Positions 48,301 through 60,310 of a DNA stretch of 64,000 nucleotides are shown here, piece after piece. The DNA is from Powellomyces hirtus (taxonomy: Eukaryota > Chytridiomycota > Chytridiomycetes > Spizellomycetales > Powellomycetaceae). The notes beneath the pieces are model-generated. The model had not been told where the DNA came from, made no database searches, and was given only the letters and a program-made list of their open reading frames with translations. The position numbers were made by a program, and so were the translations under genes. The stretch is taken from positions 186,001-250,000 of the forward strand of contig JAHLKG010000015.1 in assembly GCA_025526995.1 (NCBI GenBank), given 5' to 3'. Every line of letters begins with the position of its first letter. Position 1 is the stretch's first letter.

Positions 48301-49607
48301 TTGCGAGCACAGTTTTCTGAAAAGGGTCTAGATCTATTCTCTCGGCTTTGGGATTTTCTCTGCTTTAGTTTTCGGCATATGGCCAAGCTGTCAAAGGTAG
48401 CCAGATAGCTTAGATAGTTAGATAGAATGATTGCGATAGAACCGGATGATGTGAGAACATTTTACACCGCGCAAAGAGGTAATCATACACCACTCAAACT
48501 ACTCCAACACGTGAGTTTCTCTGAAAGCATCTAATAATGAACCAATGAGGTCGTCTTGATATCAGAGGTGCGTGAAGCTGTCCACCAATTGTGAAAGGTT
48601 CAGCTTCAACTGTTTTGCGGCATCGGGGAATCGGTTGCCATCGCCGCCCCGCTTCCTCGGCTCAACCCGTCGTCTTTCCTTCTCTGAAAAGCTGTTGTCG
48701 CCCGTTGAGCGAATTTCGTGAAGTCGAAACTTTTTGCTCATCTGACAACGCGTTGACGCGTAAGATTACATAAGGTCGACATATCCAAGGCCGGATCAAG
48801 CTCTCCGACTTGTACGCGTGTCGTACGCGTTTTTTCGCATACAAAAGTTCTGTAACTCGTGCACTAAAGTGGGGCTGCTCCATGACTCCGACACTTTTCA
48901 TTCAACGCAGTATCAATACTTCCCTCCTTTCCTTTTCGGTAACCGAATCGGGCTTCGGAACCGCCGAGAGCCGAGTAGTATGGATGTACATGTAACTCCT
49001 TAAATTACCACTTCGGGCTTTGCGCGTCCCATTCGCACAACGTTGCAAGGCCCCGCTCTCCGGAACACAGAAAATGCTCATCCCCGAATGGCAAATTTCT
49101 GCTCACAAAACAAGGCTTTCATGCGCCGGAGCTCAGCAAAGCCCACCAATGTTCCGGATCGTGACTCTACAAAGTCAACTTAGCGGTTTCTTGCAGGTGT
49201 ACCGTCAGGTGGGGTGTCGGTTTCACTGCTTGTGAGGCTTTCGAAGACTTTCATGCACAACCGGCCTTCGTCGCAGAAATCGCTCGCATGAAGTCCCGGT
49301 TCCGCGCTGCGCGCGCTCGGTGTGAACCAAAGCTGTGGCGACATAGAATCCGCAGGGACGGTCGGCATCCATTCCACAGCGAGAAGTATTTTCCTCGAAA
49401 CTCAGTGTGAGGACAACGGTTCCGTACCCAGCGGAAAAATAAAATCGACAAGAGAAGAAACAAAGAAAAAAAAACGCTTGCAAAAAGGAAGATCCCGCCC
49501 TAGGCGCTTGGGGATGCAGGCCTCGGACGACTTATAAGGAGAGGGGCCAGTTCGACCGCCTCGGACTTGACTCAACATCATTGAAACTGGCGCATCGGGT
49601 TAGAATC
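48301..49607. other. intergenic, laccase upstream region
   Basis: No gene is supported. Short frames at 48,662-48,901 and 49,180-49,480 lack motifs. A TATA-like CTTATAAGG at about 49,528 lies 80 bp before the laccase ATG and is the likely core promoter. Confidence 0.4.
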
Positions 49608-51239
49608 ATGTTCTTGAAAGCATCCACTCTTCTCTGTGCTTTTGGCATGGCCCAGGCGGCCGTCCGCCAATACACTATGGACATCGTCAACGGCAACGCG
49701 GCACCCGATGGCAAATCCCGCCCGGCGGTCCTGGTGAACGGCAAATTTCCTGGTCCACTGTTGACCGCGAACATCAACGACGACTTTGAGATCACTGGTG
49801 ATTATCTGAATCACTTTAGTTGTGTCTCTGCTCGTCTGACATCTTATTGAAGCTCACCCATCTCATCTCGTTCGATCTGCACCTTGGTCTCAGTCAACAA
49901 TAAGCTCACGGACTTTAAGAACTTTGACGCACCCACGGCTGTCCACTGGCATGGCTTTCTCCAAGCCGGCACTTCTCACGAAGACGGTCCGGCCACTGTC
50001 AATCAAGGCGGCATTCCTCCTGGCCAATCTTACACATACCGATTCAAAGCCAAGGACCAAGCCGGTACGTTCTGGTACCACAGCCACTACCACGCCCAGT
50101 ACGTTGATGGATTGCGGGGCGCCATGGTGGTGTACGACCCCAACGACCCGCACAAGGCGTTGTACGATGTTGACAACGAAAGCACCGTCATCAACCTCAG
50201 CGACTGGTACGGCCAGCCCTCCAAAATTGGTCTGGCCAACCTCCGCGCTACGGGGTCCGAACCCAAACCGGTTGCGGGTCTATTTGGAGGCACAACCAAG
50301 GGTGTGTTCAATGTTGAGAAGGGGAAGCGGTACAGGTTCCGTCTTGTCAATTCGGGCGCCATGACACCCTTCCGCGTTAGCTTTGACAAGCATGAATTCG
50401 ATGTCATTGAAGTCGACTCGGTCAACCACAAGGCCGTCCGCGCATCCGAGCTCACCATCTTCCCCGGCCAGCGGTACTCGATTGTCCTCAAGGCTGACCA
50501 GTCTGTGGGCAACTACGACATCCGCGTTAAAATGACTCAGGGCGGTTCTCTCGAGTCGGTCGGTACCCTCAAGTACGCTGGCGCCAAGAAATCTGCTTTC
50601 ACCACCAACGAGGTCAGCTTGATGCCTCGTCTGACCAAGCGTGGCTCCGCTCCCCGTCTGGAGGACAAGATGCTGCACCCGCTCGTCGTCGACCAACGCC
50701 TCCAACCCAACGTCAAGGCCGACATGACCATCAACTTGAAGTTTACCAAGACCACTGACGCCAAGAAGAACTCGATCTGGACCATGAACGGTGTTGAGTT
50801 CCTCGCGCCCAAAACCAACATCCTCGATGCCGTGTTGCGAAAGGGCGCGACCGTCCGCAGCGACTTTGCCGTCAATGACAACGTCTACATTCTCGACAAG
50901 CCCAACGCCATCGTTGACCTCGTCATCTCTGGGTCTGCCGGCGGATTCGAGCACCCCTTCCACCTGCACGGCCACGCCTTTTCGGTCGTCACCGCAGGCG
51001 CCAACCCCATCGTGCGCGACGTTCAGCCCATCGGCGGATCCTCGCAAACCCTGCGTTTTGTGGCCGATAACCCGGGAGCCTGGTTCATGCACTGCCACAT
51101 TGACTGGCACTTGGAACAGGGACTCGCCGTCATTTTTGTCGAGCGCCCCAATGATATCCGCAGTTCCGTCAAACCTCCTGCCGAGTGGTTTGCCATGCAC
51201 GACAAATTCGAGGAGTGGGTCAAGGTCCATGGCGAATAG
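49608..51239 (+). CDS. secreted laccase-type multicopper oxidase
   Basis: Two exons, 49608..49797 and 49894..51239 (intron 96 nt, GTGATT..TCTCAG); 511 aa, stop TAG. Signal peptide MFLKASTLLCAFGMAQA with likely cleavage before AVRQY. All four copper signatures are present: L1 HWHG (81-84) with T-x3-DGP, L2 WYHSHYHAQ..DGLRG (from 124), L3 HPFHLHGH (417-424), and L4 HCHIDWHLEQGL (463-474). The residue ten after the T1-site Cys464 is Leu474, the intermediate-potential class by the usual rule. Laccases oxidise phenols with reduction of oxygen to water outside the cell; roles are pigment, defence or plant-matter breakdown. At about 500 residues with complete cupredoxin domains it should be active. 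Confidence 0.93.
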
Positions 51240-52300
51240 AATTTTTTAGTCGTAGTTCATCCACCATTTACCCATTGCATTACATAGACACTTTCATAGA
51301 GACAGCACACCACGTAGAACGGGACATTCAATACATTTTTGCACACATCATTGGGCACTACAGAAGAATGAAATGTATACCTACCAGGCCGCAGCAGTGC
51401 AAGTCCAGCGAATGGTGTTCTGCGTGCTCACAGCTCCTTGGCCAGAGCGTGGCCCTGGAGGCGTGTTTATCGGCTGGCAAGTCTTTGAACATGGTTATCT
51501 GCTCCAGAATGCTGTTAACAAAGTAGACTGCTCTCCACCAACATCTCACCTCTCTCACATTCCTCTTTGCTCATAAATACTGCTCGTACACGCAACAGGT
51601 TCAGGAAATGAATTCTTCTAAGTTTTACAGTCCCTTTGGAATACTGGATCAAAAAAGAACATTCCACCATCGAAGCCTGCAGGACATTTAAGCCTGCAGG
51701 AACCACTCATGGACACAAATTCAAAGTAAGGTCTCCATTTTGTGTCCCGTGTCAGCTTGGAATTACTGGGGGGGGGGGGGGGGGGGGGGAGAGAGTCCGG
51801 GAGACGCTTTGATGAAGAATTATAAATGGGGCTGGTGGCGGAAGAGCGTGTTACCTTCGCGCGCGATTCCCTGTCTCATCACCCACGCGTTGGTTGCTGC
51901 CCACGCCAATGGTGGTTGTCCGATGTTTATGGGGTCCGCCGAGCATAGTCCTACTGTTTCCGCTCATATCGGGAATGTTTTTGTTCGTAGCGCTTGATGA
52001 GGAGATTGAGCGCGAGTAAAACGATTCTTCCGTTTCCTCTGAGCAGTTGCAACACAATTGGCATTGAGCGATACCTTTAGCCTCTTCCAGAGACATCGAG
52101 GCCACGTTACCATCCCTGCCAGAGGTTGAAACGCCTGTCCTCAGCTGATATTGAGCTTTGTACAGTACCAATGTGGACACCTTGTGTCGCCCTACTAATT
52201 TGCCATGGACCTCGACACTTGCCGGAGTGTAATGATTCCATCAACAACCACCAACGATCTACGGGCACGACAACCACATATATGTTCATTCCCATGTGGG
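51240..52300. other. intergenic with long poly-G tract
   Basis: No gene is recognised. A run of 22 G lies at 51768..51789. Confidence 0.5.
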
Positions 52301-52776
52301 GTCTAGTGGCATGATCCGCAGACAAATGCGCTCTATTCATCACCGTCCCGTCATCTAGTAGCCGTTCTGTTCATCCCATGTGGGGTCTAATGGGACCAAT
52401 CTTGCAGACAATGCACTCTACTCATAACGTAACTTGCTCTACTAGTGAGACACGTCCCTCACCACTAGTTTCGCAGACAACCCAACCACTCTCAACTGTC
52501 GCTTGTATAGTGGCACACTCGACATTCATAAATTGTTCGAGTGCCACAATCCCGCACACAATGGCACTCTACTCATAACGTCACTTGCTCTACTAGTGAG
52601 ACACATCCCTCACCACTAGTTTCGCAGACAACCCAACCACTCTCAACTGTCGCTTGTATAGTGGCACACTCTACATTCATAAATTATTCTAGTGCCACAA
52701 TCGCGCAGACAATTGCACTCTACTCATAACCGTTCCTTGGTCTAATGGCACGGCCTCGCACTCCATTCATAAAAAA
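52295..52776 (+). repeat. tandem repeat, period 151 bp, tRNA-Pro-like
   Basis: A segment starting CACTCTACTCATAAC recurs at 52414, 52565 and 52716 (period 151). The first two copies are nearly identical; the third is cut short by the tRNA-Pro gene region. Pieces resembling the 5' half of the tRNA-Pro gene recur throughout: TCTAGTGGCATGATCCGC near 52,305, TCTAATGG near 52,386, ATAGTGGCAC near 52,506 and 52,657, and CCTTGGTCTAATGGCACG near 52,735, the last differing from the true gene at one of 18 positions. The open frames inside are repeat artefacts. Confidence 0.8.
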
Positions 52777-52846
52777 GTCCCTTGGTCTAGTGGCACGATT
52801 CCCGCTTTGGGTGCGGGAGGTCCCGGGTTCAAACCCCGGAGGGACC
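52777..52846 (+). tRNA. tRNA-Pro (TGG)
   Basis: The acceptor stem GTCCCTT pairs with GAGGGAC. The anticodon arm is CCCGC-TTTGGGT-GCGGG, giving anticodon TGG. The T arm is CCGGGTTCAAACCCCGG. No intron. It is followed by a TTTTT-rich pol III terminator-like stretch from about 52,857. Confidence 0.93.
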
Positions 52847-54067
52847 CATTCAATATCTTTTTGTTTTTCTTGTTCGTCCGGCTTTTCTACCCGGGACTCG
52901 CAGGACCCCTTCGAATCATTTTTTTTCTCGTCTGTCCAGCCTTTCTACGGACTAGTGGGGTATACTATCTAGGTCGGGCCTCAGCCATCGTACTTGGGCT
53001 CTAAGCGCCCCTAACGGCGTGGTAGATTATTATTGTTCATACGGAGCATGGGAAAGTACAGGTTGATACCGCAGCGTTAGTCGTGCTTCCCTGACATAGG
53101 AGCTAAATCTTTAGGTTCGAGGCAAGGAGAACGGCCAAAGGCTGGCTCTATATGATAATAACTGCAGGTGAGCACAGGGGCGACGGCGCGGCCCGCGGGA
53201 CCAGTATGTCCCACAGGCTAGCACATCCATTGCCTTTCATCTTTCAACAACAGATTATTCTTTATGATGTTCACCATGTGCTTTGCTTATTATATAGGCC
53301 TTTTAGGCGTACGTCGGTAGGTATGAACCGGAAGGTGGGCTGGTTTTCAGACCAACAATCACCCCACCGTGGCCAAGCTCGATGGTCATTGATTCTCAGC
53401 GTGGCCTTATACAACCTCCAGTACCGTAAGGTCATGATATATACTTACTTCCTTAACAGCTGTAACTATCTAATGTAGGAAACGTGTAGATTATTTCTAT
53501 AGCCTTAACGGTTGTAGATCATTTCATTATACAAATTAGTTTCTTATTTAATTATTTTTGGTTTACTTGCTGTTATGATTTTAAACCTCGTTCTTATTGT
53601 TCATCTAGTTGCTCTTGGGCATGAGCGTGGTTTGGGAAGCAAAATGCCAGCCCTTTGTTTCACAAGGCTATTGGGAGGTGACGAACGAATGTCTCGCGGC
53701 GCATAAAGCAAAAGTACTATTTGCTCAAGGTGATACCAGACATGACCGTAGAAAAGGGCAATTGTAATATAAACACAGCTATATGCAAAAAAAAAAAAAA
53801 AAAGGGAGAAAGAGGGGACGGCCTTGGGACAGGCAGGAGGAGGACACTAGCAGTTGGGGAGGAAGGTGGGTAGCGGTGGGAAGGATGGAGAAAATTATTT
53901 TTGCACAGCTTTTACATCTTCAGCACATCGATTTTCTCGCATAAATCCTGGTGTGACGAGGGGGGATGCTGTTTTTTTTTTTTCTTGGGTGGTGACTTGC
54001 ATCAGCATGGATGGGCGAACGCGGCAGGACGGGGTTGGGGCAACAGTGCGCTGTTTCGAAAAGAGCG
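52847..54067. other. intergenic, no gene recognised
   Basis: No coding support. It holds a 17-nt A run near 53,787, a run of T near 53,973, and the 3' flank of TUP1. Confidence 0.4.
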
Positions 54068-54087
54068 CCCCCCCCCCCCCCCCCCCC
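54068..54087 (-). repeat. 20-nt poly-G (minus strand) just after the TUP1 stop
   Basis: Twenty consecutive C on the plus strand; in the TUP1 transcript this is G20 beginning two nucleotides after the stop codon. A third tract of this kind (15 C) lies at 57965..57979. Confidence 0.9.
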
Positions 54088-54089
54088 GT

Positions 54090-57000
54090 TTACTTGTCCA
54101 ACTTGTTGGAAATGTCCATTTTGTCGCCTCCGGGCCCCCGTTCTTCATCCCTCCGATCCGTGCGCATCGGTGGCAAGACCGTCTGCTGTTGCTGCTGCTG
54201 TGCTTGCTGCTGCGATTGCTGCTGCGACTGCGATTGCTGCTGGGACTGCTGCGAGTGCGCCAGAGGTCCACCGCCGCTGATCGGGGCCAGTTGCGGGCCG
54301 TTGGGGGGCACCGCCGATACTCTCCATACGCGCGCCTTGCAATCACCACTTCCAGTGGCAAAAAGTCCTCCCGCACTACCGAGCGCAACGCTAATGACGG
54401 AATTCTTGTGACCGTGCAGCATAAACTGGCTGACAATGCCCGTATCCCGCGGCGGTTGCTGTGCACGGTCACCGCTCCCGCCCGACGAGCCCATGATGGC
54501 CCGGCCATCCCAGAACGTCACGGACCGATCCTTGCTGCCGCTAACAAGCCACTCGACCTCGGCCAAGCCCTCTGTTCCAGGCCAGTTAACCGGCACGCCA
54601 TGTTCGTCTACCCGACCAATGGAACTTCCACGACCCGCGAAAGCAACCGATAGGACATAGTCCTGGTGGCCCACGAATGTATGCCGAGGAATAGAACTGA
54701 CGATGGCGTCAAACCGCATGTCTTCGGCACCACCATTCAGTGCTGAAGTCTTGTTGACATATGCCAGCGTCGTTGGAGAAAGGTCCCAAATCTTCAGCGT
54801 CTTGTCCAGAGATCCAGAAACGATCGAATGTCCATCCGGAGAAAAGGCAACAGAGTACACGGAATTTTTGTGGCCCTCGAATCTTTCCAGCAATTGACCG
54901 GTCCGCATGTCCCACACCCGAACCATTTCATCCAAAGATCCCTATTCACGTTCAGGTTAGCTGCGAAACTCAAGGTAATTGCCGCTGCAGTATGGAACCA
55001 ACCGTGGCTACGCAGCGACCGTCCATGGGGCTAACCGCTACGCTGGTCACCCCAGAGTCTTTCATTCCGCTGGAACCATTTGTAGGTGAAGAGCTCAATG
55101 ACTTTTCGTCATCGTTCATCATGATTTTTGAGATCTTTCCACTCTCTGCATCCCAAACCTCAAAGATCGCCTCATGTCAGCTTTCATCACTCCACGATGC
55201 TGCACGGCAGGTCGGCTTACCCTAACAGTCTTATCACCGCTGCCACTGACAATCACCCGGCCGTCTCTCGACCAGTCAAGAGAGTATATGTCTTGTTCGT
55301 GACCGACAAGGTTAAAGACAATCTGGCGGCGCAAGATGTTCCAAACACGAATGACGCGATCTTCTGCACCAGTGGCCAACAGTTTGTTGTCGGGCGAAAA
55401 GCAAACGGATCGAATGTACAGATCGCAATCTTTTGGTGCATTCTCGTCAATCAGGGTGCTATAAAAGGAGAGAGAGATTGGTTCAACGAATGCCCCCTGG
55501 CAAATGATACCGTAGTGTGAGAGAAATACCTAATCTTTGCACCATTGTACGCATCATACACGTATGCGTTCCGATTGCATCCGGTGGCCAAAAGCTTGCC
55601 ATCCGGAGAAAATTTAACGCAACATACAACACTGCATGGTAGGAAACTGCATTAGCTCAAATCCCAAATTTTTTGGCTACAACTTCCGTGTCGCATACCT
55701 TCCATGATCCAGGCTATGCACCAGATCAACATTCATCCTGCTTTTTTGCAAGCTGGGACTCTTGTGATTGTACACCACGACCCAGTCCGCTCCCTCTTTG
55801 GCAAAGCCAGGTGGTGCTGTGTCCTGATCTAAATCACAAATACCAGTGACTTCGTGATTTGGATACGCCTGCTGCATAAACTGGTGCATCTGCAAGGCCT
55901 GCTGTGATGGCTATTGTAGCGATCGTCGGTCAAGCCACGAAGTTTGATGTCGAAAAAAGACAAAACATTTACCGGAAGCACGTTTCCCTGTTGTAGTCCG
56001 TGCGTTGGTGTCCCACTCCGATGCTAGAATTTATGAGAAACCCATAAGGCTGATGGTCTCTCAGATTGGTGGCTACTGTTCAAACAAACCATTGATTGTT
56101 GCTGCATGGGGGCAAGTGCTATTGGCAAGCCTCCTTGCGGGTGCGACCCCATGTGAGAATAGGGATTGGGTCCGTTGTACGCGTTTGGAGCGCCAATAGG
56201 CGGCTGGTCTTTGCCTGGTGCCTATTTTGGCGCACAAAATAGCGTCAAAGATTCGCTCCCGTGCCTTCCAAAGAACGTGGCACGAAAGTAAACGCATACC
56301 TGACGGTATGGATCTTCTTGTGGACCCTTTTTCGTCTTTTTTGTAGGCTCGCGCTCCCTATCGTTAGGAGGAGGCATGTATGGCGGCGGAGGCATTGCCT
56401 CTCGTACCATTGGATCGCCTCGCTGCGACATATAAGGGTTGGGCGGTCCCATCATATCACGAGCAATCGGCGGGCCACCGTTATCGTCTGGACGCATTCG
56501 CTTATTTCCCTGAGCATCCGCCCCGGCGCCGCCGTTCAAATAAGGCTGTTGCAGTACCCGCGATTCTCCAACTGGGCCTGCAGTTCCGAATACGGTTAGA
56601 GTCTCGAGAGGAGAGAGCCCGTCATGACCCGAAAAAGATAATGTTGTTCTACATCGCATTTTTTACCTGTAGCTCCAGGGGCCGGAGATGACATGAAAGC
56701 AGAGAAAACGCCGCCACTTCCTGGAGGTCCCTTGGGATTGCCCAAAATCGGTGGGGGACCTTCCGGGAAACCAGGAGCCGGGCGGTGTGGAGTGCGAGCG
56801 TCCACCGCCGAGGACGTGGGCAGAGTCGAGTGTCCACGAGCCTCTATCTCCCTCCGCAAACGAAGGATTTCATCTTCATACGACTGCTTAATCTTCTGAT
56901 GAGCGCGATCCAGGTCAAAAAGATTTTGTTGCAGCGAGTTTAGTTCCGCAACTTGACTACTAACTATATGCAAGTGGGAAAGAAGAATGTGGTCAGATTG

Positions 57001-57545
57001 TGCCACCCGTTTCAACGAGGCAAAAGAAGGGTCGATAACTTACGACGCTGCTCCAAGTCATCTCTCTCCAGTTTGAAGACGCCGACATCTTGTCCAATGT
57101 TTTCGAATTCCCCTTTCACGGCATCCAACAGATTGTTCAAGCGCGCCGCGATGGGCGCGGGAAGGGGCATGATAGACCCGGACGGAGGAACGTGTGGACC
57201 GCCAGGTACCATTGTCGGCTGCTGCTGCTGCTGTTGTTGTTGCTGTTGCTGTTGTGGCGTTGGCAACTGACCCGATGGAGCGATCAACGGTCTGTGGGTA
57301 TAGAGATTAGCAGGCATTTTGACTTGCTGTTGTGATGGCTGCTGAAGATGCTGAAGTGGTGGCTGCTGTTGAAGTTGCAAGTGTTCTTTGGCCAGTATCG
57401 GAGGAGCCGGCAAGATGTGTGGCGAATGTAGGATCGACGGGCCGGGCAGTTGCGGTGGGGGAGGTTGTTGACCCGGGAGCGGCAGCTGGGTTGGCGCTGC
57501 AGCTGGAGAAGCCTGCTGCTGCTGCTGCTGCTGCTGGCGCTGGGC
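54090..57545 (-). CDS. TUP1: Tup1-type WD40 transcriptional co-repressor
   Basis: Ten exons are visible: 54090..54941, 55003..55170, 55221..55458, 55530..55631, 55699..55910, 55973..56023, 56090..56221, 56300..56577, 56667..56963 and 57044..57545. All joins keep frame, giving 943 aa plus a missing first exon (acceptor near 57545, no in-frame ATG). Order: Gln/Pro-rich start with Q-runs, the Tup_N tetramerisation helix ([38 protein letters not shown]), a Pro/Gly linker, then a seven-blade propeller. Before the propeller is the diagnostic [25 protein letters not shown] block, and later blades end in [26 protein letters not shown] and VWRVS. The C-terminus adds a Gln/Ser tail. Tup1 works with Ssn6/Cyc8 in known fungi to repress genes through DNA-binding partners and histones. 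Intact as read. Confidence 0.93.
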
Positions 57546-58491
57546 CTGCTTATACCTGCGTTGTGACGACGTGTTTGTTGATGCGGCGGGTTAGTTACCG
57601 CGCGCGTGTGAAAAAGTGTAAACAGTATGTGAAAGAGCCAGCCAGAACAGGGAGGGAGGCAGGGGGCACTCGCAAGCAGACAAGCTAAGCAGACAGACAG
57701 AGCAAAGCAAAATTCGTTGCACGACGTGGTTCTGGCTAAACTACTATGCTATTGATTTACTTTGTGTGCACGAGATGGATGTGGGGCACCAACTGAAGGG
57801 ACACCCACGCATGCACACACATGCGCACAAGAGGGCAGTTTCGGAGGCCCACTACTCCTACTACTACTGCTACTACTACCACCACACTACGACTGGCTAG
57901 TACTATGCAGCCCGTCGACGAACGTGGCAGGTGCGGCGGTGACTGAGAATGAATTTTGCATGTGCCCCCCCCCCCCCCCTACCAATTAAAATGTTTTGTG
58001 CTGTCGAATAACGAGTAATAGATAGATATCATTTGTTTTTCTTGCCACTATCGATACTACTTCGTGACTGGCGTTACAAAAATCTTTCTTTGGGGTTCAA
58101 GTTTGTTTGATGACTTCAAGTTGACACAAGCGAATCGGACTCGGCCGGGAATGGGCGCCACATCACTCATCCCTTCCCCCGCGCGGCTTTGTGCTTTACA
58201 GCTACATCTGCTACCGAACCTTTCCGTTTTAGGAAATCATTACACAAGATCGAATGGCAGAATACCCCACACGGTGTGATCTCGGATTGGCTCATATCGC
58301 TACGAGTCACCATAACAGTGGCTGTCTTTCGGTGTGACCCTTTCTACAGGTGTGCTGGGGAAATTGTGGGATACCGAGGCCTTGCTTCGGGTGTAGCACA
58401 AGATCGGCGCCGTACACCTAATTTGGGCGTCGGTTGGGGGACGTGTCGCTTCATCGTGAAGACACTGCCGGTAGTCGACTTCACATCACAA
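57546..58491. other. TUP1 upstream region
   Basis: This should contain the first TUP1 exon and promoter, which I could not identify. A CTA/CTG-like microsatellite lies at 57,855-57,885 and a 15-nt C run at 57,965. Confidence 0.45.
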
Positions 58492-58574
58492 GCACCTATG
58501 GCCGAGTTGGTCTAAGGCGTCGGATTCAAGTCCCGATCTCGCAAGAGGCAGGGGTTCGAATCCCCTTGGGTGCA
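58492..58574 (+). tRNA. tRNA-Leu (CAA), copy 1
   Basis: An 83-nt type II tRNA. The acceptor stem GCACCTA pairs with TGGGTGC. The D arm is TGGCCGAGTTGGTCTAAGGC. The anticodon loop is TTCAAGT (CAA). The variable arm is TCTCGCAAGAGG and the T arm GGGGTTCGAATCCCC. The anticodon stem TCGGA/CCCGA has an A-C mismatch at the 31-39 position. An eight-T run about 17 nt downstream is the pol III terminator. Confidence 0.9.
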
Positions 58575-58725
58575 CAGATGCCCTTCAATACTTTTTTTTA
58601 TGGACAGAGCTTTTACAGGTTGGGCCCCGACTTGATAACCTCTCCTATTTGCGAATCCGTGCTTTGTTGGTGGTCGAGATGGTATAAAAGACAAAAGTAT
58701 TGAAGAAACGAGAGCGGTGAAGATG

Positions 58726-58808
58726 TGCACCCAAGGGGATTCGAACCCCTGCCTCTTGCGAGATCGGGACTTGAATCCGACGCCTTAGACCAACTCGGCC
58801 ATAGGTGC
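58726..58808 (-). tRNA. tRNA-Leu (CAA), copy 2, inverted
   Basis: Identical over all 83 nt to the copy at 58492, including the A-C mismatch in the anticodon stem, but on the other strand, so the two genes point at each other with 151 bp between. The 3' flanks share TTCAATACTTTT. Confidence 0.9.
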
Positions 58809-58899
58809 TATAAAAATATTTTGGTTGTGCGTCACTCTCACCAATTTGGGGCTAACCAGCTGGCATTCGCGTACTTTTTCGTCAGAATTTCCCAGTCAC

Positions 58900-60180
58900 G
58901 ACTGCCAAAGGCGCTGGGCAGGTTCATTCTCAGTTGGGTAGCTACCTGCATTGAAGAGCAAGATGGCTTGCCCGTGGTGCCCCACTGCGTGCGAGCATCG
59001 CGGGACATGGCTATCCCATGGTGCCGCTCTGCCCGCAACACTTGCGCGAGATGGGATGTGCGGGAGTTAATGCGTGAATTCACATTGTGCAAGCAATCCC
59101 ACGCTCACCATTTGCGCAAAATGGTACCACGCCTATTCCTTATAAAGCATACGTGGTAAATATAGCCCCCTTGTCACATTTCCGTAATTAACGTTGAATG
59201 TGGCCTCGTGAAGACCATCTCCTGCTGCGCAGATGATGGGGTCCCATCTCGCGCAGCAGTATGGCAGTCGCTCAGATTGGATTGCTGCAATAACCTCGAA
59301 ACATAGGGATGTGACTGCAGTGCGGGTGGAAACGCGTGCCATTTGCCGAGGTACAGTAGGTTGGCCGGAATAGATGTCAGCTGCGGGGGTTGTTTTCGCC
59401 TACCCTTATTCCCACGGTGGGAAGGGACAAGCTTCCACGGTCAGCACGCAAAAATCCCCCCACCTCATATCTCAGGTATAGAGGGTGGCCCCTATCCACC
59501 GTTCGTATCTCCTCCCGGGGAGCAATTGGCATCGGGCCCCGCGAATTCTGGTATAAAGTTGCATACTTCGAATAGTGGGGTTTGCCGCTATGTATGTATT
59601 GTATACATTGCAATCTATCTATCCACTTGCACGAGATCTGCCGTAAGCTAAGGGCCCTTCAAACATTCATCTCATAGATGGCTTTCCCATGGTGCTTATC
59701 TGCGCGCAAGCATGACTTTCCCACGGCGCCCAAGGATTGGGCAAGACCGTCAGGAACCTGCATGTTAACATGGACGCACGGTGCGCTGCTGCCCATCTGC
59801 GTGCCGGGTGGTCGTGAAATGCATGTAGCTGATGCAATCGCAGCACACGCGTTCGAAGCACTGCCCATCCCATGGTATGCGAGGATGCGTGAGATGGTCG
59901 CGTATTTGCGTGTAGATATGTTTGCAATCGTAGCGAAAAAGTAGTTTTGCGGGAACATTTTTGTGCAGATTGCAATTGCATTGCTTGGCCCCACTGGCGC
60001 AGCAGAAACTGCGCAAGATGGTGGCCTCACTATCCATTGCACAGGGTGTTGCATGAATTTGCAGGGATATGAGACGTGCCACATGCGTAGCAATCACGCA
60101 TGCACAACTTGAACGCAACAAAGAGCTATGTTTACCCCATAGCGTGGGACGCGCGTTCTGTTTGCATCCGCGCGATGAAA
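58900..60180. repeat. field of degenerate short repeats, no gene
   Basis: Related strings recur in both orientations: TCCCATGGTGC..CTCTGC/CGCGCAA near 58,991, 59,685 and 59,866, TTCCCACGGCGCCCAAG near 59,717, and CGCAAGATGG or CGCGAGATGGGA near 59,045 and 60,012. They look like decayed copies of one element of unclear length. Open frames in both strands lack protein motifs. Confidence 0.5.
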
Positions 60181-60310
60181 TAGATATACTGTAAGAGTTA
60201 CGTAGAGGAGCCAAAACTCCATCAACAACTCAACCTCTGCCTCCAAAACTTATCACTGTGGCGTCACTTTCTCTAATCAGGGAGGAACTCCCCTCCACCC
60301 CATGCCCGAT

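Noticed and set aside
50280..51230. 316-codon open frame antisense to the laccase gene
   Set aside because: It mirrors the biased codon use of the laccase strand and has no motifs; a shadow frame.
52378..52729. Two similar 62-66-codon open frames
   Set aside because: They are products of the 151-bp tandem repeat, not genes.
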